Of a stretch of DNA of 64,000 nt, positions 26,478 to 36,606 are shown piece after piece (position 1 is the stretch's first letter; every line of letters begins with the position of its first letter). Where the stretch lies: NCBI RefSeq assembly GCF_025148635.1, contig NZ_CP102269.1, positions 124,001 to 188,000 on the forward strand. Direction: 5' to 3'. The notes under the pieces are model-generated. The model was not told the origin of the DNA. It saw only the letters and a list, made by a program, of their open reading frames with translations, and searched no databases. The position numbers and the translations under genes are program-made. Source of the DNA: Butyricimonas virosa (GTDB taxonomy: Bacteria > Bacteroidota > Bacteroidia > Bacteroidales > Marinifilaceae).

Positions 26478-26530
26478 TTTAACATGTATCTATACGCCTA
26501 AAATAACTTTCCAAAAACAAAAGCTATATT

Positions 26531-26779
26531 TCACTCATCATCCTTAAAATAACGAACTGTCACAAGATTTATTAACTCAACATTCTCATCTAAATTTTGT
26601 TTTTCTGAACTTAAATCACCTTTACCCCATTCTTTAGTAAACAAATGAGTATGCTCATTTTTATCATTATTGATAAAATTTTCTAAAATATCGATCATAT
26701 ATTTTGCTCCTATTTTGTTTATAATTAATTCAACTTCACGGGTTACATTATCAAATTCAAACGTCAATAATTTTTCCAT
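26531..26779 (-). CDS. Putative immunity protein (A1), Imm32-like
   Basis: The 82-aa paralogue of the A4 immunity protein has the shared pattern AKYMIDILENFIN, HTHLFTKEWGKGDLS and LINLVTVRYFKDDE. The WGG of A4 is WGK here. It starts 9 bp after the A1 tip stop. Imm32 is a tentative family name. The low identity to its A4 counterpart, while both tips share a C-terminus, suggests co-diversified specificity. Confidence 0.6.
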   Translation of the reverse strand: MEKLLTFEFDNVTREVELIINKIGAKYMIDILENFINNDKNEHTHLFTKEWGKGDLSSEKQNLDENVELINLVTVRYFKDDE

Positions 26780-26788
26780 AATAATTAT

Positions 26789-27994
26789 TTATTTTTTTGT
26801 TTTTAATTCTTTATATTGTTTAGGTGAACCATCTAAAAAGAATTTCGCTTTCTCATATTTTGAATGTCCATTATAGAAGACGTCAACATGTGGTCCTTCA
26901 TAACCCTTTTTATACATTCGTCCAGGATCGATGAAATAACTAGTCCCTGTTTTAGAATTAATATATGATCCCTTTTTACCCACAGGATCAAAATATTTTA
27001 CTTCAAGCCCTTTCATCCTGAACATATGATCAATCTCTTCAAAAGACTTACCAACAAATGGATTACCCAATCCTCGTCCCCCTCCTTTAGCCGCCCCCGC
27101 ACCACTCTCCACCGCCATGCTAAGAATCTTGAAGTGATTCTTCATCCTGAACATCTTGGCAAAATCACCCAGGTAAGGGATCAACCCCACTCCACTTACC
27201 ATCGCGTTCACAAGGTCTCCTTGTTGAGCGTAAAGAGAGGCACTCAAGGCATCCGCTATACCCGTGGGATCAACGATTCCCACGATATCAAGGGCGGCAA
27301 GCAAGATCTCGTCACCCTGTAACGTGATACTTTTCGTGAAGAGCTTGCGGGCTCCCGTCCAATCGGGAACCGTGATCTTCAAGTCGATCAACCGGGTCGC
27401 GACGGTGACGGTCACATCCTTGCTGATGGTTAACACGATATCCTCCCCGTTAGGATCGATGTACAACACCGGGTTATTAGCGCAATAACCGTAAGGGCTC
27501 ACGAATTCCAGCCTCGGGTCAACGTTAAACCAACGACCGAGCGTGGGATCATAAAAGCGGGAACCGAAATCGTAAAGACCCAGCAACTTACCCCCGAGAG
27601 ATTGATCCTGCAACTCTTTACTGCTAAAAAGGTAACGATTCAGGTTCAAGTTCTCGTGACCGTGCGCCAGACCGAAAGGATAATAGCCCGTCGCTTGATC
27701 CGCCACAAGCGTGTTACCGCTCGCGTGACACAAAACCCGGGTGCTTCCCAGATGATCCCTCTTCGCGTAATAATAAACGAAACCAATCGTTGATTTGCGG
27801 GTTAAACCCTCGGGATGTACCAGGTAAAGCAAGTTGTTACCCGAGTATACAAGGGGACCGCGATAATAAGTCAAAGAACTCCCCACTTGCGTCGCCAGCT
27901 TCTCGCCGGAAGACGTGTAAATATAAGAAACTTTTTCATTACCTATACGCACGACTTCCGGTAAGTTCAAGTCATAACAAATTATACAAAGCAA
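26789..27994 (-). CDS. A1: first orphan Rhs cassette of array A, GNPFVGKS-type tip
   Basis: Core homology begins at about 27973 (LNLPEVVRIGNEKV); the residues before it (MLCIICYD) come from unrelated sequence. The RHS core is complete. The tip after ESGAGAAKGGGRG is GNPFVGKSFEEIDHMFRMKG, GKKGSYINSKTGTSYFIDPG, GPHVDVFYNGHSKYEKAKFF, DGSPKQYKELK. First and last thirds are nearly identical to A4, the middle differs. Unlike the others, no hairpin separates it from the A0 immunity gene 58 bp upstream, so it may be read through from A0. Activity unknown; no signal peptide. Confidence 0.75.
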   Translation of the reverse strand: MLCIICYDLNLPEVVRIGNEKVSYIYTSSGEKLATQVGSSLTYYRGPLVYSGNNLLYLVHPEGLTRKSTIGFVYYYAKRDHLGSTRVLCHASGNTLVADQATGYYPFGLAHGHENLNLNRYLFSSKELQDQSLGGKLLGLYDFGSRFYDPTLGRWFNVDPRLEFVSPYGYCANNPVLYIDPNGEDIVLTISKDVTVTVATRLIDLKITVPDWTGARKLFTKSITLQGDEILLAALDIVGIVDPTGIADALSASLYAQQGDLVNAMVSGVGLIPYLGDFAKMFRMKNHFKILSMAVESGAGAAKGGGRGLGNPFVGKSFEEIDHMFRMKGLEVKYFDPVGKKGSYINSKTGTSYFIDPGRMYKKGYEGPHVDVFYNGHSKYEKAKFFLDGSPKQYKELKTKK

Positions 27995-28051
27995 CTTAAT
28001 TATTCTGCTTAAAATAACTCTATCAAGTAAATTTTTACAGGAAAGACACTT

Positions 28052-28417
28052 TTACAAATCACACTTCTTGTTAGAAGAACTTAATTCTTTCCAATTTAAC
28101 AAAGTATATTTTGCCGCAAATGAATACATATCGACATCCATTTCCTTTATCCCCTTCACAATATTAAAAGCATTTATCTCATCCCATGGTGCCATTACAA
28201 TTGCTGCTGCTAGTCGAACCCATAAATTAGGATCTTCATATAATTGCTTCAATAAATCCAATGCGTTATTTTCTAATAAATATTTCTTTATTTGCATTAA
28301 ATTATCATAAGCTCTATTTGCTTTTCTATAATTCCCATTATACGCACATACACGATTATCAATCGCCGCCATCTTGAATTTTTCGATAGCATCGTCTACA
28401 TTACTTATTTTTCTCAT
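28052..28417 (-). CDS. DUF2019-like immunity protein of the full-length A0 toxin
   Basis: The 121-aa protein has the DUF2019 pattern: YNGNYRKANRAYDNLMQIKK, LLKQLYEDPNLWVRLAAAIV, NIVKGIKEMD, SFAAKYTLLNW. Its ATG overlaps the A0 stop by 4 nt. It is a diverged paralogue of 18197-18571, as expected if each protects against its own variant of the HHIVGQ tip. No signal peptide, so it acts in the cytoplasm, consistent with a nuclease-type toxin. Confidence 0.75.
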   Translation of the reverse strand: MRKISNVDDAIEKFKMAAIDNRVCAYNGNYRKANRAYDNLMQIKKYLLENNALDLLKQLYEDPNLWVRLAAAIVMAPWDEINAFNIVKGIKEMDVDMYSFAAKYTLLNWKELSSSNKKCDL

Positions 28418-31400
28418 AATGTCCCATTTAAAGCTTTTTGTACTATATCCAGTCCATATTCATACTGGGCTTCGAAACTTTGTGTCTTTAACCAGTCTCT
28501 CACTGTTAGTCCACCAAGTTCTAGCGGTTTTGAATTATAATATCCATTAATCTTGTAATGCAATTCTTTCGGTATCTCGACAAGATTATTCGTGTTATGA
28601 ATACTCTCTGCACCAAACTTACGTATATTATCCGCATGTTGTCCCACGATATGATGCCATTGATTACCTTCTGCGGCGTTTCCCATCGCTCGTTTAAACG
28701 CGGAAAAACTATGAAACCCTCGTCCAGCCGCCCCCGCACCACTCTCCACCGCCATGCTAAGAATCTTGAAGTGATTCTTCATCCTGAACATCTTGGCAAA
28801 ATCGCCCAGGTAAGGAATCAACCCCACTCCGCTTACCATCGCGTTCACAAGGTCCCCCTGTTGAGCGTAAAGAGAGGCACTCAAGGCATCCGCTATACCC
28901 GTGGGATCAACGATTCCCACGATATCAAGGGCGGCAAGCAAGATCTCGTCACCCTGTAACGTGATACTTTTCGTGAAGAGCTTGCGAGCTCCCGTCCAAT
29001 CGGGAACCGTGATCTTCAAGTCGATCAACCGGGTCGCGACGGTGACGGTCACATCCTTGCTGATGGTTAACACGATATCCTCCCCGTTAGGATCGATGTA
29101 CAACACCGGGTTATTAGCGCAATAACCGTAAGGGCTCACGAATTCCAGCCTCGGGTCAACGTTAAACCAACGACCGAGCGTGGGATCATAAAAGCGGGAA
29201 CCGAAATCGTAAAGACCCAGCAACTTACCCCCGAGAGATTGATCCTGCAACTCTTTACCGCTAAAAAGGTAACGATTCAGGTTCAAGTTCCCGTGACCGT
29301 GCGCCAGGCCGAAAGGATAATATCCAGTCGTTTGATCCGCAACCAACGTCGTACCGCTAGCGTGACACAATACCCGCGTGCTTCCAAGGTGGTCACGTTT
29401 CATGTAATAGTAAACGTAACCACCCGTCGATTTGCGAGTCAAACCCTCGGGATGTACCAGGTAAAGCAAGTTGTTACCCGAGTACACCAGGGGACCGCGA
29501 TAATAAGTCAAAGAACTCCCCACCCGTGTCGCCAGCTTCTCGCCAGCCGAAGTGTAAATATAAGAAACTTTTTCGTTACCTAGACACACTTCCTCCGGTA
29601 AGTTCAAGATATTATAGCTGATACTCGCTCCTCGAAGACCGTCAACGGTCATGTTTCCACCGGCATCATAAGCGTACGAGGTCCCGTTATTTATCTTGCT
29701 TACCTGGTTACCGTCATAAGTGTAAGACAATGACGAGGCGACTCCACTTGAACTCGTGCGGGTTAGCGAGGTCAGGTTACCGTTCAGATCGTACGTGATG
29801 TCTTTCTCGGCGAAACTCGAATGGGCATTCCAGGTCGTACCCGACTTCTTGTAAAGATACGCCCCGGTTAACTGGCTTGCAGAATCGTAATTATAACTAT
29901 ACAAGTCGGTGACATTACTACCGTTTCCCCACTTGACATGACTCACGTTACCGTTGTAACGGGGAGTGACCTTACCCGACAACCCGGTCTCGACATGCTC
30001 GAATCCCACCTCGTACGAGAAATTTCTTGAACGGGCTGCAACTTGCCGCCCGGCGATGTCATACGTGTAGGTTGTCGTGTCCACGTCGTTATGAAGCATT
30101 TTACGGGAAACCCGACCCAGGTCGTCGTACTCGTAACTCGATAGCGTTACGAGCCCGTTAGCGTTATCGCCCGTCACTTGTTGTTTTACACGAGTTAAAC
30201 GTCCAAGATTGTCATACTCCAAATACCGGTTATACTCGTTGACAACGCTCCCGATCGTCTGCTTCACCTTGATCCGGGTCACGTCGCCGCCAAAATTATG
30301 AAGGTTAGACGTGATCTCCACTCCCGAGGGGTAGAGCTGTTTAACGGTCTGGATAGCGTTGTATTTCTTGTCAAAATAAGTAACCGTTTTCAACCACGTG
30401 TTACCGGTGATTCCCAACACCTTGTTTTTAACTCCCGTGACCAAACCTTTCACCCGCTCGGATTTCTCCGCTCCCAGCGATTCCGACGGGGAATATGACA
30501 TATCACTGGCTCCGGCCCACGCGTAATCATCATAATAGGTGATTGTCAGGCAAGCGTTCTCGTCCGCCACGACGGGGTAGGTGTTATTCGTGTAACCGTG
30601 AAGGGCGGTTCCTCGTTCTTCGCCGAAGACACTTTGTGCCGCCAAGGCTGCCTTGTGAGCGGACTCCGTGCCGGAACATGTTCCCGTGATCACCGGGCGA
30701 TCCATCTCGTCATACTTGGTAAATAACCATTTACCCTCGGCTCGCATTCTTGCATCCTGCACCAGAACGGCCCGTCCTTGTTTATCGTAAAGATAAATCG
30801 TACAGCCCGCTCCCGGTACATACAATTTATACGGTTTGTTCAACTCGTTGTACTCCGTGTAATAACATAACTTCGATAGCTGTTCCAATGTTTTTGTCCC
30901 GGAGGTAAACTCGGCATCTTGTAAAGGAGATATGATATAACGTTGACGGTTTAAATCATCATAAACATAGTATGTTTTTACCTCATCCTGAGATTTACAA
31001 ATCAAATTCCCCTGGAAATCGTAATATTCCGTGTACTTCACGTTCTCCGCATCAGTTACTTGTTTCACGATAAGTTCCCGGTACGAGTAATTTCCCTCCA
31101 GCTTAACAGAAGATCCATCAAGCACGTATTTTTTTACATTATCCCCGGTTGTATATTGTCGTACATTGGTTTTCACGGTATGTCCGCTACCCATTTTAAG
31201 CTTTTCCCCGTAAAAACTTTGCTCCACGATTTGATCTTCGGGACGGTTATTATACTTCGTCTCAGAATAAGCGTAATGATTTACCCCGAACTTATTCGTG
31301 TAGTATTCATCTTGTTCAGAGAGGGCATATCGACGAAAACCCTTACAGTTACTTACGCTGAAAGGTAAATAACTTTTTGATACGCGACCGGTGCTATCAT

Positions 31401-32838
31401 ACACGATAGGTTCTATAACATCGCTGCCATCAACAGAAGGATCCACTTTTCGGGATTGAATCACCCTTCCCATTCCATCGTAATAAACATATGCCGAAAC
31501 CGGTTCGTTTTCTCCTATATATATATTTTCTCGCACGTAACTGGCAACTCCGCGTCCACCATCAATGTAGACGGTCCCATTCATCGGGACTATCGTATCC
31601 CAATAATGAGCTTCCAAAGTATAAGTTCCCCCACCCGAAAGATTTTCAAATACAGGAGGAAGTACAAAACCCTCTTCCTCTCGCACAAGTATACCGTCTC
31701 TAAAAAGCTTATATTTCACCCCGTATTGAAATCCATCCAGTTTTAAAGAATAATTATCAATACTTTCGCGAGATAATTCCGACAACGTGAATTTCACCAA
31801 ATCTTGTCGTTGCAGTATTGTATGTATCAATACTCGAAACATTTTACCCCCGTTAGCGTTATCTAACGAGAAATATACTTCATTAATCCGATCTCCTCCT
31901 CGAAGATTAGGTCCCGTTGCCATACTAATTGTCGAGTTAACGCGATGAACACGAAAACCCGGGAAACAACTAGACTTTCCATTATTTATCTGTTCCAACA
32001 TCTCATCCAATTGCGCGAGATCGGAACTTGACATTAAACTGATAAATGGAACTATGACCTTCCCGAATCCACACCCGGGAGCAGCCTCTCCAACAGGGGG
32101 AAGAATTCCTTGACGAGTCACTTCTTCGGTACAATAACCGGCTTTTAAAAAAGGATAGTAATATATTCCTACACTTCCTGACATCTCCTTCTCCGCACGC
32201 CCCTTTATAGCCTTTAGGGTATATAATCCTTCCGGGAAAACTTTCTCGAAAGACAAGGGATAACCTGTTCCCCGTATCGTATCATTACCTATCACGTAAA
32301 GGACTCCGACTTGCGAACCACTTAAAGTAACCTTAGTTTTACGACCGGGGAATGCCTTATTTGTTTCACAATCAGAAGACACGTTATACACAACGATCTC
32401 ATGATATTCCGACTCTTGCCCATCTTGAACAAGCGGCATTAACTGGTTTAAAGTACTCCTGAACACCACTTCCCGTTCATAACCCGGCTGAAAATTACTT
32501 GCCACATCAAACACTAACCTTCCCGAATAATAACCACCTTCATCATCATACGAATCTATATACAATGATTTAACGGAAATCCACGAAAATTCTTCGATTT
32601 GTTCCAGTTGCGTATTTATTGCTTCTTTAAGCTTGGAAATCACATTTATAGTAGATCTACCTCGGGATATAAAACCCATGGAACACTCCCCTCCTTCGAT
32701 TCCTACATGAATTCGGGGTTGACTAAACTCCGTTACCGGACAGAAAATTTGAGCCTCAACAAAAGATGTTACTAAACAAAGGAGTAATACCAGAACGATA
32801 TTCTTCCCAAAATATGTATCACGTTTATATCGTTTCAT
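28414..32838 (-). CDS. A0: full-length Rhs polymorphic toxin with HHIVGQ nuclease-like tip
   Basis: The 1474-aa protein has a signal peptide (about 1-29, IVLVLLLCLVTSFVEAQ), an N-terminal beta/Ig-like region (30-440), a DUF6443-like start of the Rhs part near 453 (YVYYDGMGRVIQSRKVD), YD repeats (about 480-1180), the RHS-associated core (about 1190-1245, GRWFNVDPRLEF, YCANNPVLYIDPNGED) and a linker ending ESGAGAA (about 1367). The tip (1368-1474) contains QWHHIVGQHADN, IHNTNNLVEIP and LTVRDWLKTQSFEAQYEYG, a His-rich pattern likely to be an HNH-like nuclease. The Rhs shell would enclose the tip. It lies 10 bp after the partner gene and is coupled to DUF2019 immunity. Confidence 0.85.
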   Translation of the reverse strand: MKRYKRDTYFGKNIVLVLLLCLVTSFVEAQIFCPVTEFSQPRIHVGIEGGECSMGFISRGRSTINVISKLKEAINTQLEQIEEFSWISVKSLYIDSYDDEGGYYSGRLVFDVASNFQPGYEREVVFRSTLNQLMPLVQDGQESEYHEIVVYNVSSDCETNKAFPGRKTKVTLSGSQVGVLYVIGNDTIRGTGYPLSFEKVFPEGLYTLKAIKGRAEKEMSGSVGIYYYPFLKAGYCTEEVTRQGILPPVGEAAPGCGFGKVIVPFISLMSSSDLAQLDEMLEQINNGKSSCFPGFRVHRVNSTISMATGPNLRGGDRINEVYFSLDNANGGKMFRVLIHTILQRQDLVKFTLSELSRESIDNYSLKLDGFQYGVKYKLFRDGILVREEEGFVLPPVFENLSGGGTYTLEAHYWDTIVPMNGTVYIDGGRGVASYVRENIYIGENEPVSAYVYYDGMGRVIQSRKVDPSVDGSDVIEPIVYDSTGRVSKSYLPFSVSNCKGFRRYALSEQDEYYTNKFGVNHYAYSETKYNNRPEDQIVEQSFYGEKLKMGSGHTVKTNVRQYTTGDNVKKYVLDGSSVKLEGNYSYRELIVKQVTDAENVKYTEYYDFQGNLICKSQDEVKTYYVYDDLNRQRYIISPLQDAEFTSGTKTLEQLSKLCYYTEYNELNKPYKLYVPGAGCTIYLYDKQGRAVLVQDARMRAEGKWLFTKYDEMDRPVITGTCSGTESAHKAALAAQSVFGEERGTALHGYTNNTYPVVADENACLTITYYDDYAWAGASDMSYSPSESLGAEKSERVKGLVTGVKNKVLGITGNTWLKTVTYFDKKYNAIQTVKQLYPSGVEITSNLHNFGGDVTRIKVKQTIGSVVNEYNRYLEYDNLGRLTRVKQQVTGDNANGLVTLSSYEYDDLGRVSRKMLHNDVDTTTYTYDIAGRQVAARSRNFSYEVGFEHVETGLSGKVTPRYNGNVSHVKWGNGSNVTDLYSYNYDSASQLTGAYLYKKSGTTWNAHSSFAEKDITYDLNGNLTSLTRTSSSGVASSLSYTYDGNQVSKINNGTSYAYDAGGNMTVDGLRGASISYNILNLPEEVCLGNEKVSYIYTSAGEKLATRVGSSLTYYRGPLVYSGNNLLYLVHPEGLTRKSTGGYVYYYMKRDHLGSTRVLCHASGTTLVADQTTGYYPFGLAHGHGNLNLNRYLFSGKELQDQSLGGKLLGLYDFGSRFYDPTLGRWFNVDPRLEFVSPYGYCANNPVLYIDPNGEDIVLTISKDVTVTVATRLIDLKITVPDWTGARKLFTKSITLQGDEILLAALDIVGIVDPTGIADALSASLYAQQGDLVNAMVSGVGLIPYLGDFAKMFRMKNHFKILSMAVESGAGAAGRGFHSFSAFKRAMGNAAEGNQWHHIVGQHADNIRKFGAESIHNTNNLVEIPKELHYKINGYYNSKPLELGGLTVRDWLKTQSFEAQYEYGLDIVQKALNGTL

Positions 32839-32848
32839 ATTTTACAAT

Positions 32849-35749
32849 TTAAAAAGGTTTAATAAAGTACTCGTATCCTTTGACCACTTTCCGATCATCA
32901 TCAAGAACTCGCAACAAACGTCCGAACGCATCATACTCGTAATACATCGTATTACCATTCGTATCCATTTCTGAGGTTAACCCGACTCCGGGAATACACG
33001 TGTATGTCGTCATCATGGCATTCCGGGGCATTATCCGAACTTCATCTATCGGGTACGATGAACTATTAATCGTGTAGCTGGCGGTGGAAGACGCTACCGT
33101 CAGTTCCTGCTCCACGAGTTCCCACTTTTCACCGGACTTTTTCCAGTAAGATAAAATATACGATCCCGGTTTAAAGTTCGAAAGATTGATCGTGTAACTT
33201 TGAGAGTAAACCTTATTTCCCGTTTTAGCCGTTTTAAGTATTGTCGCACTTGTTTCATCTTCAAAACTGGTATAAAATACCTGATTTTCCCGGGTTGTAC
33301 TTCTCGGATGATACACTGCATTTTTCACCATAGCCACGGGTAAAGAAAAATTATAACCGTATATCATGGATTCTGCCGAACCTTGATCTTTATGAAAACA
33401 TGTCAAGTTTAATCTTCCATCGTAATGATCATAATAATCCACAAGAGTATAACGATTATCGTGATAAAAATTCTTGGAAGAGTTGATTCCCGACATGGAG
33501 AAATCAGTTGTATCAATCGGCACGGATGCAAGAGTTTTACTCTTTGCCAAAACCGGCAATCTTTCATTCTTATCATTCGAGACTAATTTATACAAGAGTA
33601 ATTTTCCCTCGATAACTTTATCATTCTTGATCTTTATTCTCTCAATAGGCTTTGCCAGCACTCCGGCTTGAAGTAACGCATCTAACGTGTTACTTTCCAC
33701 AATTCCCGAAAGATTACCTTGAGCTTGAAAGCTAAACGGGTATTTCGTCTTTACACGATACGTATCCCCCCTATCGTAAACCACTTTTTCCTCTACAGGC
33801 AAATAATAAGTCGGATCATACGTATACTTCGTGACTGTCGTGGGAATATCAACCCCTGTTATTCTCACCGAGTCAACATATATAGGTTCTGACAACCAAC
33901 TATAAACAATCAAGTTAGACAACAACGCCCCGGTTGGCATATTATATTCATGAACATAGTATCCTTTAATCTCTTTCCGAACATGTTTCTTGAATTCATA
34001 TTTATATTGCACCCTCTTCACTTCCTGCCTCGTAGAACTATATTGTATTTCTTCTTTTAATAACCCTCTCCTCCAGAACCTCGACGAGTTCGGGAACACC
34101 GTGGGAGCGTCATTACTTATTCCTTCGCTTTCTATTCGATTAATATGGCGCATAGAGGGTTCGTCGGGTCCATCCATCAAATCCGTGTAACTAGAAACGA
34201 TCTTTGAACCGTTACTTAAAGTTTCGGTAACCGTAGAGTAATAAACACTCGTATTTTTATCATCATGGAGGTAACAAAATTTCCCCCCGGTATTCCAATT
34301 ATCCGCATAATCATTATTATTATAAATTACCACCCCGGAACCATTAGCATAGGAATAATTCGTGGTAAGACAATTACCGGCATCATCGTATCTTTTGATA
34401 TTTTTAACCCGAACCCCACCCACGATAGAGCCATTAATCAACTTATTATTTTCGTACTCGTAATCCACGTACCCACCAAGATTATTATAAACCCTAGTTA
34501 AAATATTTGCTGTCGTGTGAGCGAAAGATGGAGATCTATCCGCTCCTTCCGTGGGGAAAAACGTGGTATTCGATTTCCCATTATAATATCCCCAATGGTC
34601 AAAATCTTTACTATCCCTGGCTGGTAAGTTTCGTGACGTGTTGTACTCGAATTTACCCAGCATCAATTTACTTGTTGAATTTGATTCATCCACCTCGATC
34701 AATTTTAGACGCTTATACCCAGAAGTCGATTGAAAATAAGAATACAGAAATTTGATCGATTTCAGATATTCCAGGTTTAAAACAATTGTTATTTCATTCA
34801 ATTGTCGGCCATTAGGAAGTTCATGACCTCCGGCTTGCGATGTGAAACTAAGTTTTCCATTTCCCCAAGTAATATACTGCAAATAATAGGGAGACGACCT
34901 GTATTGTATTGATTTATCAATTATAGGGTCATTGTTTTTACGATAATAATTATAATTGGAATAACTAATTTCACCACCACGAAGATAATCAAAAGAGACT
35001 TCGTTTCCCGAAAGAGGTTTTATCTTTGTCAAGTGCCATGTTGAAATATGACTTCTTGTAATACTATTCACGGAATTATGTTTTACCTCGCTATACCGGG
35101 TTACTTCTGTCGATTCTTTCAAATTAAAAATATACTTTACTCCCAATTCATCCGTAATCGTGAAATTTAGATCATTATCCAAAACGATGTTAACCGGGGT
35201 ATAAGGTATCGTCCAGGCTTTCCCATCCTGATCTATCGTAAACATACCCGTCCTACCGGGAATCTCGTAATAATACAAATCGGGTTCACCATCAAAAGTA
35301 ACGCATCCGGTACAACTAGACTTGGAGGTACAATGGTCCACTCTTTCTCTCAATAAATTCGTGGTACCCCACCACGAGGAAAAATTATTCGCCAGTATCC
35401 CAGATCCCCTACAATAACCATTGACCAAATCATCATTATCCACGATAACACGAGTAATTTTTCCCCCGACCGAGAGATTCCAGCCTAAGCCCACCCAAGA
35501 AGCCAAGTCCTGTACTTTAATCCCGGAACAAGTATATGACAACACTATCGGGATATTCACATTTTCTGCAGCAGCTATCGTGTACAAGGGAATACTAACC
35601 CCAGCAGTCCCCGTCCCCTTGTTTACTTTTATATTTAAACTCCGTAACAATCCCTGTGATTCGGGCGACGAAGGTGGTGTTAGTTCTGATTGACCAAAAC
35701 TCATGGTAGTCAACATTACAAACAGAATAAAAAGACTTGCAATTTTCAT
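32849..35749 (-). CDS. Secreted YD/Rhs-repeat partner protein of locus A
   Basis: This 966-aa protein has a signal peptide (SLFILFVMLTTMSFGQ) and an N-terminal segment common to Bacteroidetes Rhs partners (IPLYTIAAAENVNIPIVLSY, then DLASWVGLGWNLSVGGKITR). A long beta region with YD-like strands ends in YEYDAFGRLLRVLDDDRKVV. It lacks an RHS-associated core and toxin tip, so it is probably a shell or secretion partner rather than a toxin. Only 10 bp separate it from A0. The equivalent in locus B (56549-60406) is longer but has the same start and end pattern. Confidence 0.75.
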   Translation of the reverse strand: MKIASLFILFVMLTTMSFGQSELTPPSSPESQGLLRSLNIKVNKGTGTAGVSIPLYTIAAAENVNIPIVLSYTCSGIKVQDLASWVGLGWNLSVGGKITRVIVDNDDLVNGYCRGSGILANNFSSWWGTTNLLRERVDHCTSKSSCTGCVTFDGEPDLYYYEIPGRTGMFTIDQDGKAWTIPYTPVNIVLDNDLNFTITDELGVKYIFNLKESTEVTRYSEVKHNSVNSITRSHISTWHLTKIKPLSGNEVSFDYLRGGEISYSNYNYYRKNNDPIIDKSIQYRSSPYYLQYITWGNGKLSFTSQAGGHELPNGRQLNEITIVLNLEYLKSIKFLYSYFQSTSGYKRLKLIEVDESNSTSKLMLGKFEYNTSRNLPARDSKDFDHWGYYNGKSNTTFFPTEGADRSPSFAHTTANILTRVYNNLGGYVDYEYENNKLINGSIVGGVRVKNIKRYDDAGNCLTTNYSYANGSGVVIYNNNDYADNWNTGGKFCYLHDDKNTSVYYSTVTETLSNGSKIVSSYTDLMDGPDEPSMRHINRIESEGISNDAPTVFPNSSRFWRRGLLKEEIQYSSTRQEVKRVQYKYEFKKHVRKEIKGYYVHEYNMPTGALLSNLIVYSWLSEPIYVDSVRITGVDIPTTVTKYTYDPTYYLPVEEKVVYDRGDTYRVKTKYPFSFQAQGNLSGIVESNTLDALLQAGVLAKPIERIKIKNDKVIEGKLLLYKLVSNDKNERLPVLAKSKTLASVPIDTTDFSMSGINSSKNFYHDNRYTLVDYYDHYDGRLNLTCFHKDQGSAESMIYGYNFSLPVAMVKNAVYHPRSTTRENQVFYTSFEDETSATILKTAKTGNKVYSQSYTINLSNFKPGSYILSYWKKSGEKWELVEQELTVASSTASYTINSSSYPIDEVRIMPRNAMMTTYTCIPGVGLTSEMDTNGNTMYYEYDAFGRLLRVLDDDRKVVKGYEYFIKPF

Positions 35750-35921
35750 ATTCTTTTCAATTTGTCATTAGTACTTGAATAATTAAAGCGTCTTCCTTAG
35801 AAAAGGAATTCCTCTTGGAGTATTTACTTCTTCCCGTGAATTCCAATTAGTGATTTTCACGAGACACTGACTACATCCTTCCCCATAAGCATTTCATTTT
35901 AAAGTTTAACACGAATTACTG

Positions 35922-36050
35922 TTAGCCGATGACACCTCCAAGCCTACACATCGGCAAGTACATCAATAACAAGCCCGCCTATCCCCATGAAAAGAACGGG
36001 TTCCAGCAGATTTCCCAATTGTTTCAATTTATGTTCCTACTCCCGGGTGA
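35922..36050 (-). pseudogene. Decayed copy of the gspF 3' end
   Basis: The stretch matches the last about 45 codons of the gspF-like gene at 60520-61581 (EHKLKQLGNLLEPVL, then GIGGLV). An in-frame TAG (TRE-stop-EHK) and an internal deletion mark it as dead. The downstream spacer up to the partner start (35760-35920) also resembles 60407-60519, including CTAATGACAAAT just before the partner ATG. Locus A therefore arose by copying a block that included the end of gspF. Confidence 0.85.
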
Positions 36051-36071
36051 AGGTATTAACTCACCCACTCT

Positions 36072-36221
36072 TCATAACCCGAACGGATCATAAAAGACAG
36101 CGGAACAAAAACAGCCGATAATCACCAACACCACCAGTAATTCCGGCAAAGAAAAAGCAGCAAAAGATTTACTTTCCAGATCACGCCTTTTCTGTTTCGA
36201 TAATTTTTGAATTGTTTTCAT
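36072..36221 (-). pseudogene. Truncated type II/IV pseudopilin N-terminus
   Basis: An ATG at 36221 opens 49 codons containing FAAF-SLPELLVVLVIIG, a clear prepilin signal with Glu at +5 and the following hydrophobic helix, as in GspG/PilE-type proteins. The frame then degenerates and stops at 36072, just before the gspF remnant. The intact pseudopilins in this window (61565-62445) differ in sequence, so the parent gene is probably outside the window. Confidence 0.75.
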
Positions 36222-36606
36222 ATTGCAATCAGAAGTTTAAAAAAATACAATTCTAAAAAATATATTCTTCGGCTGATCTTTATAAACACACCCCACACTT
36301 TCTCGTTATAAAGTCAGGGTTTAAATTTATACAATAATTTTAGGAGAATTTGTAGCAAATTTGTATCTATTTTTTGTTAAAATATATCAAAACGAGGGAT
36401 TGAAATCAATTTATTTCAACCCGAGAGAAATGGAGATACTCTCGAGAAACTACCCCTTTTTCGTCAATCACTCGAAGATTATTCAGAGCTTCTCCATATG
36501 AGCATGGATGAGCAACGTTTGATCCTCGAATGAGCTCTGAATAAGGGGTATTATTTGGTACTTATTTGGTACTTATTTCAGGTACATTTGGGTATCAGCC
36601 CCTAAG
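36222..36606. other. Gene-free AT-rich spacer with an inverted repeat
   Basis: No coding signal is supported. TTATTCAGAGCT (36479-36490) is repeated inverted as AGCTCTGAATAA (36533-36544), and GGTACTTATTT is repeated in tandem near 36555-36585. It may hold the promoter of the dead pseudopilin copy or debris from an insertion. Confidence 0.5.

Noticed and set aside
17257..29125. Plus-strand open frame of 74 codons starting MGSTIPTISRAASK, repeated in every A cassette
   Set aside because: It is exactly antisense to the conserved Rhs core and repeats only because the core repeats; no promoter or independent conservation signal was seen.
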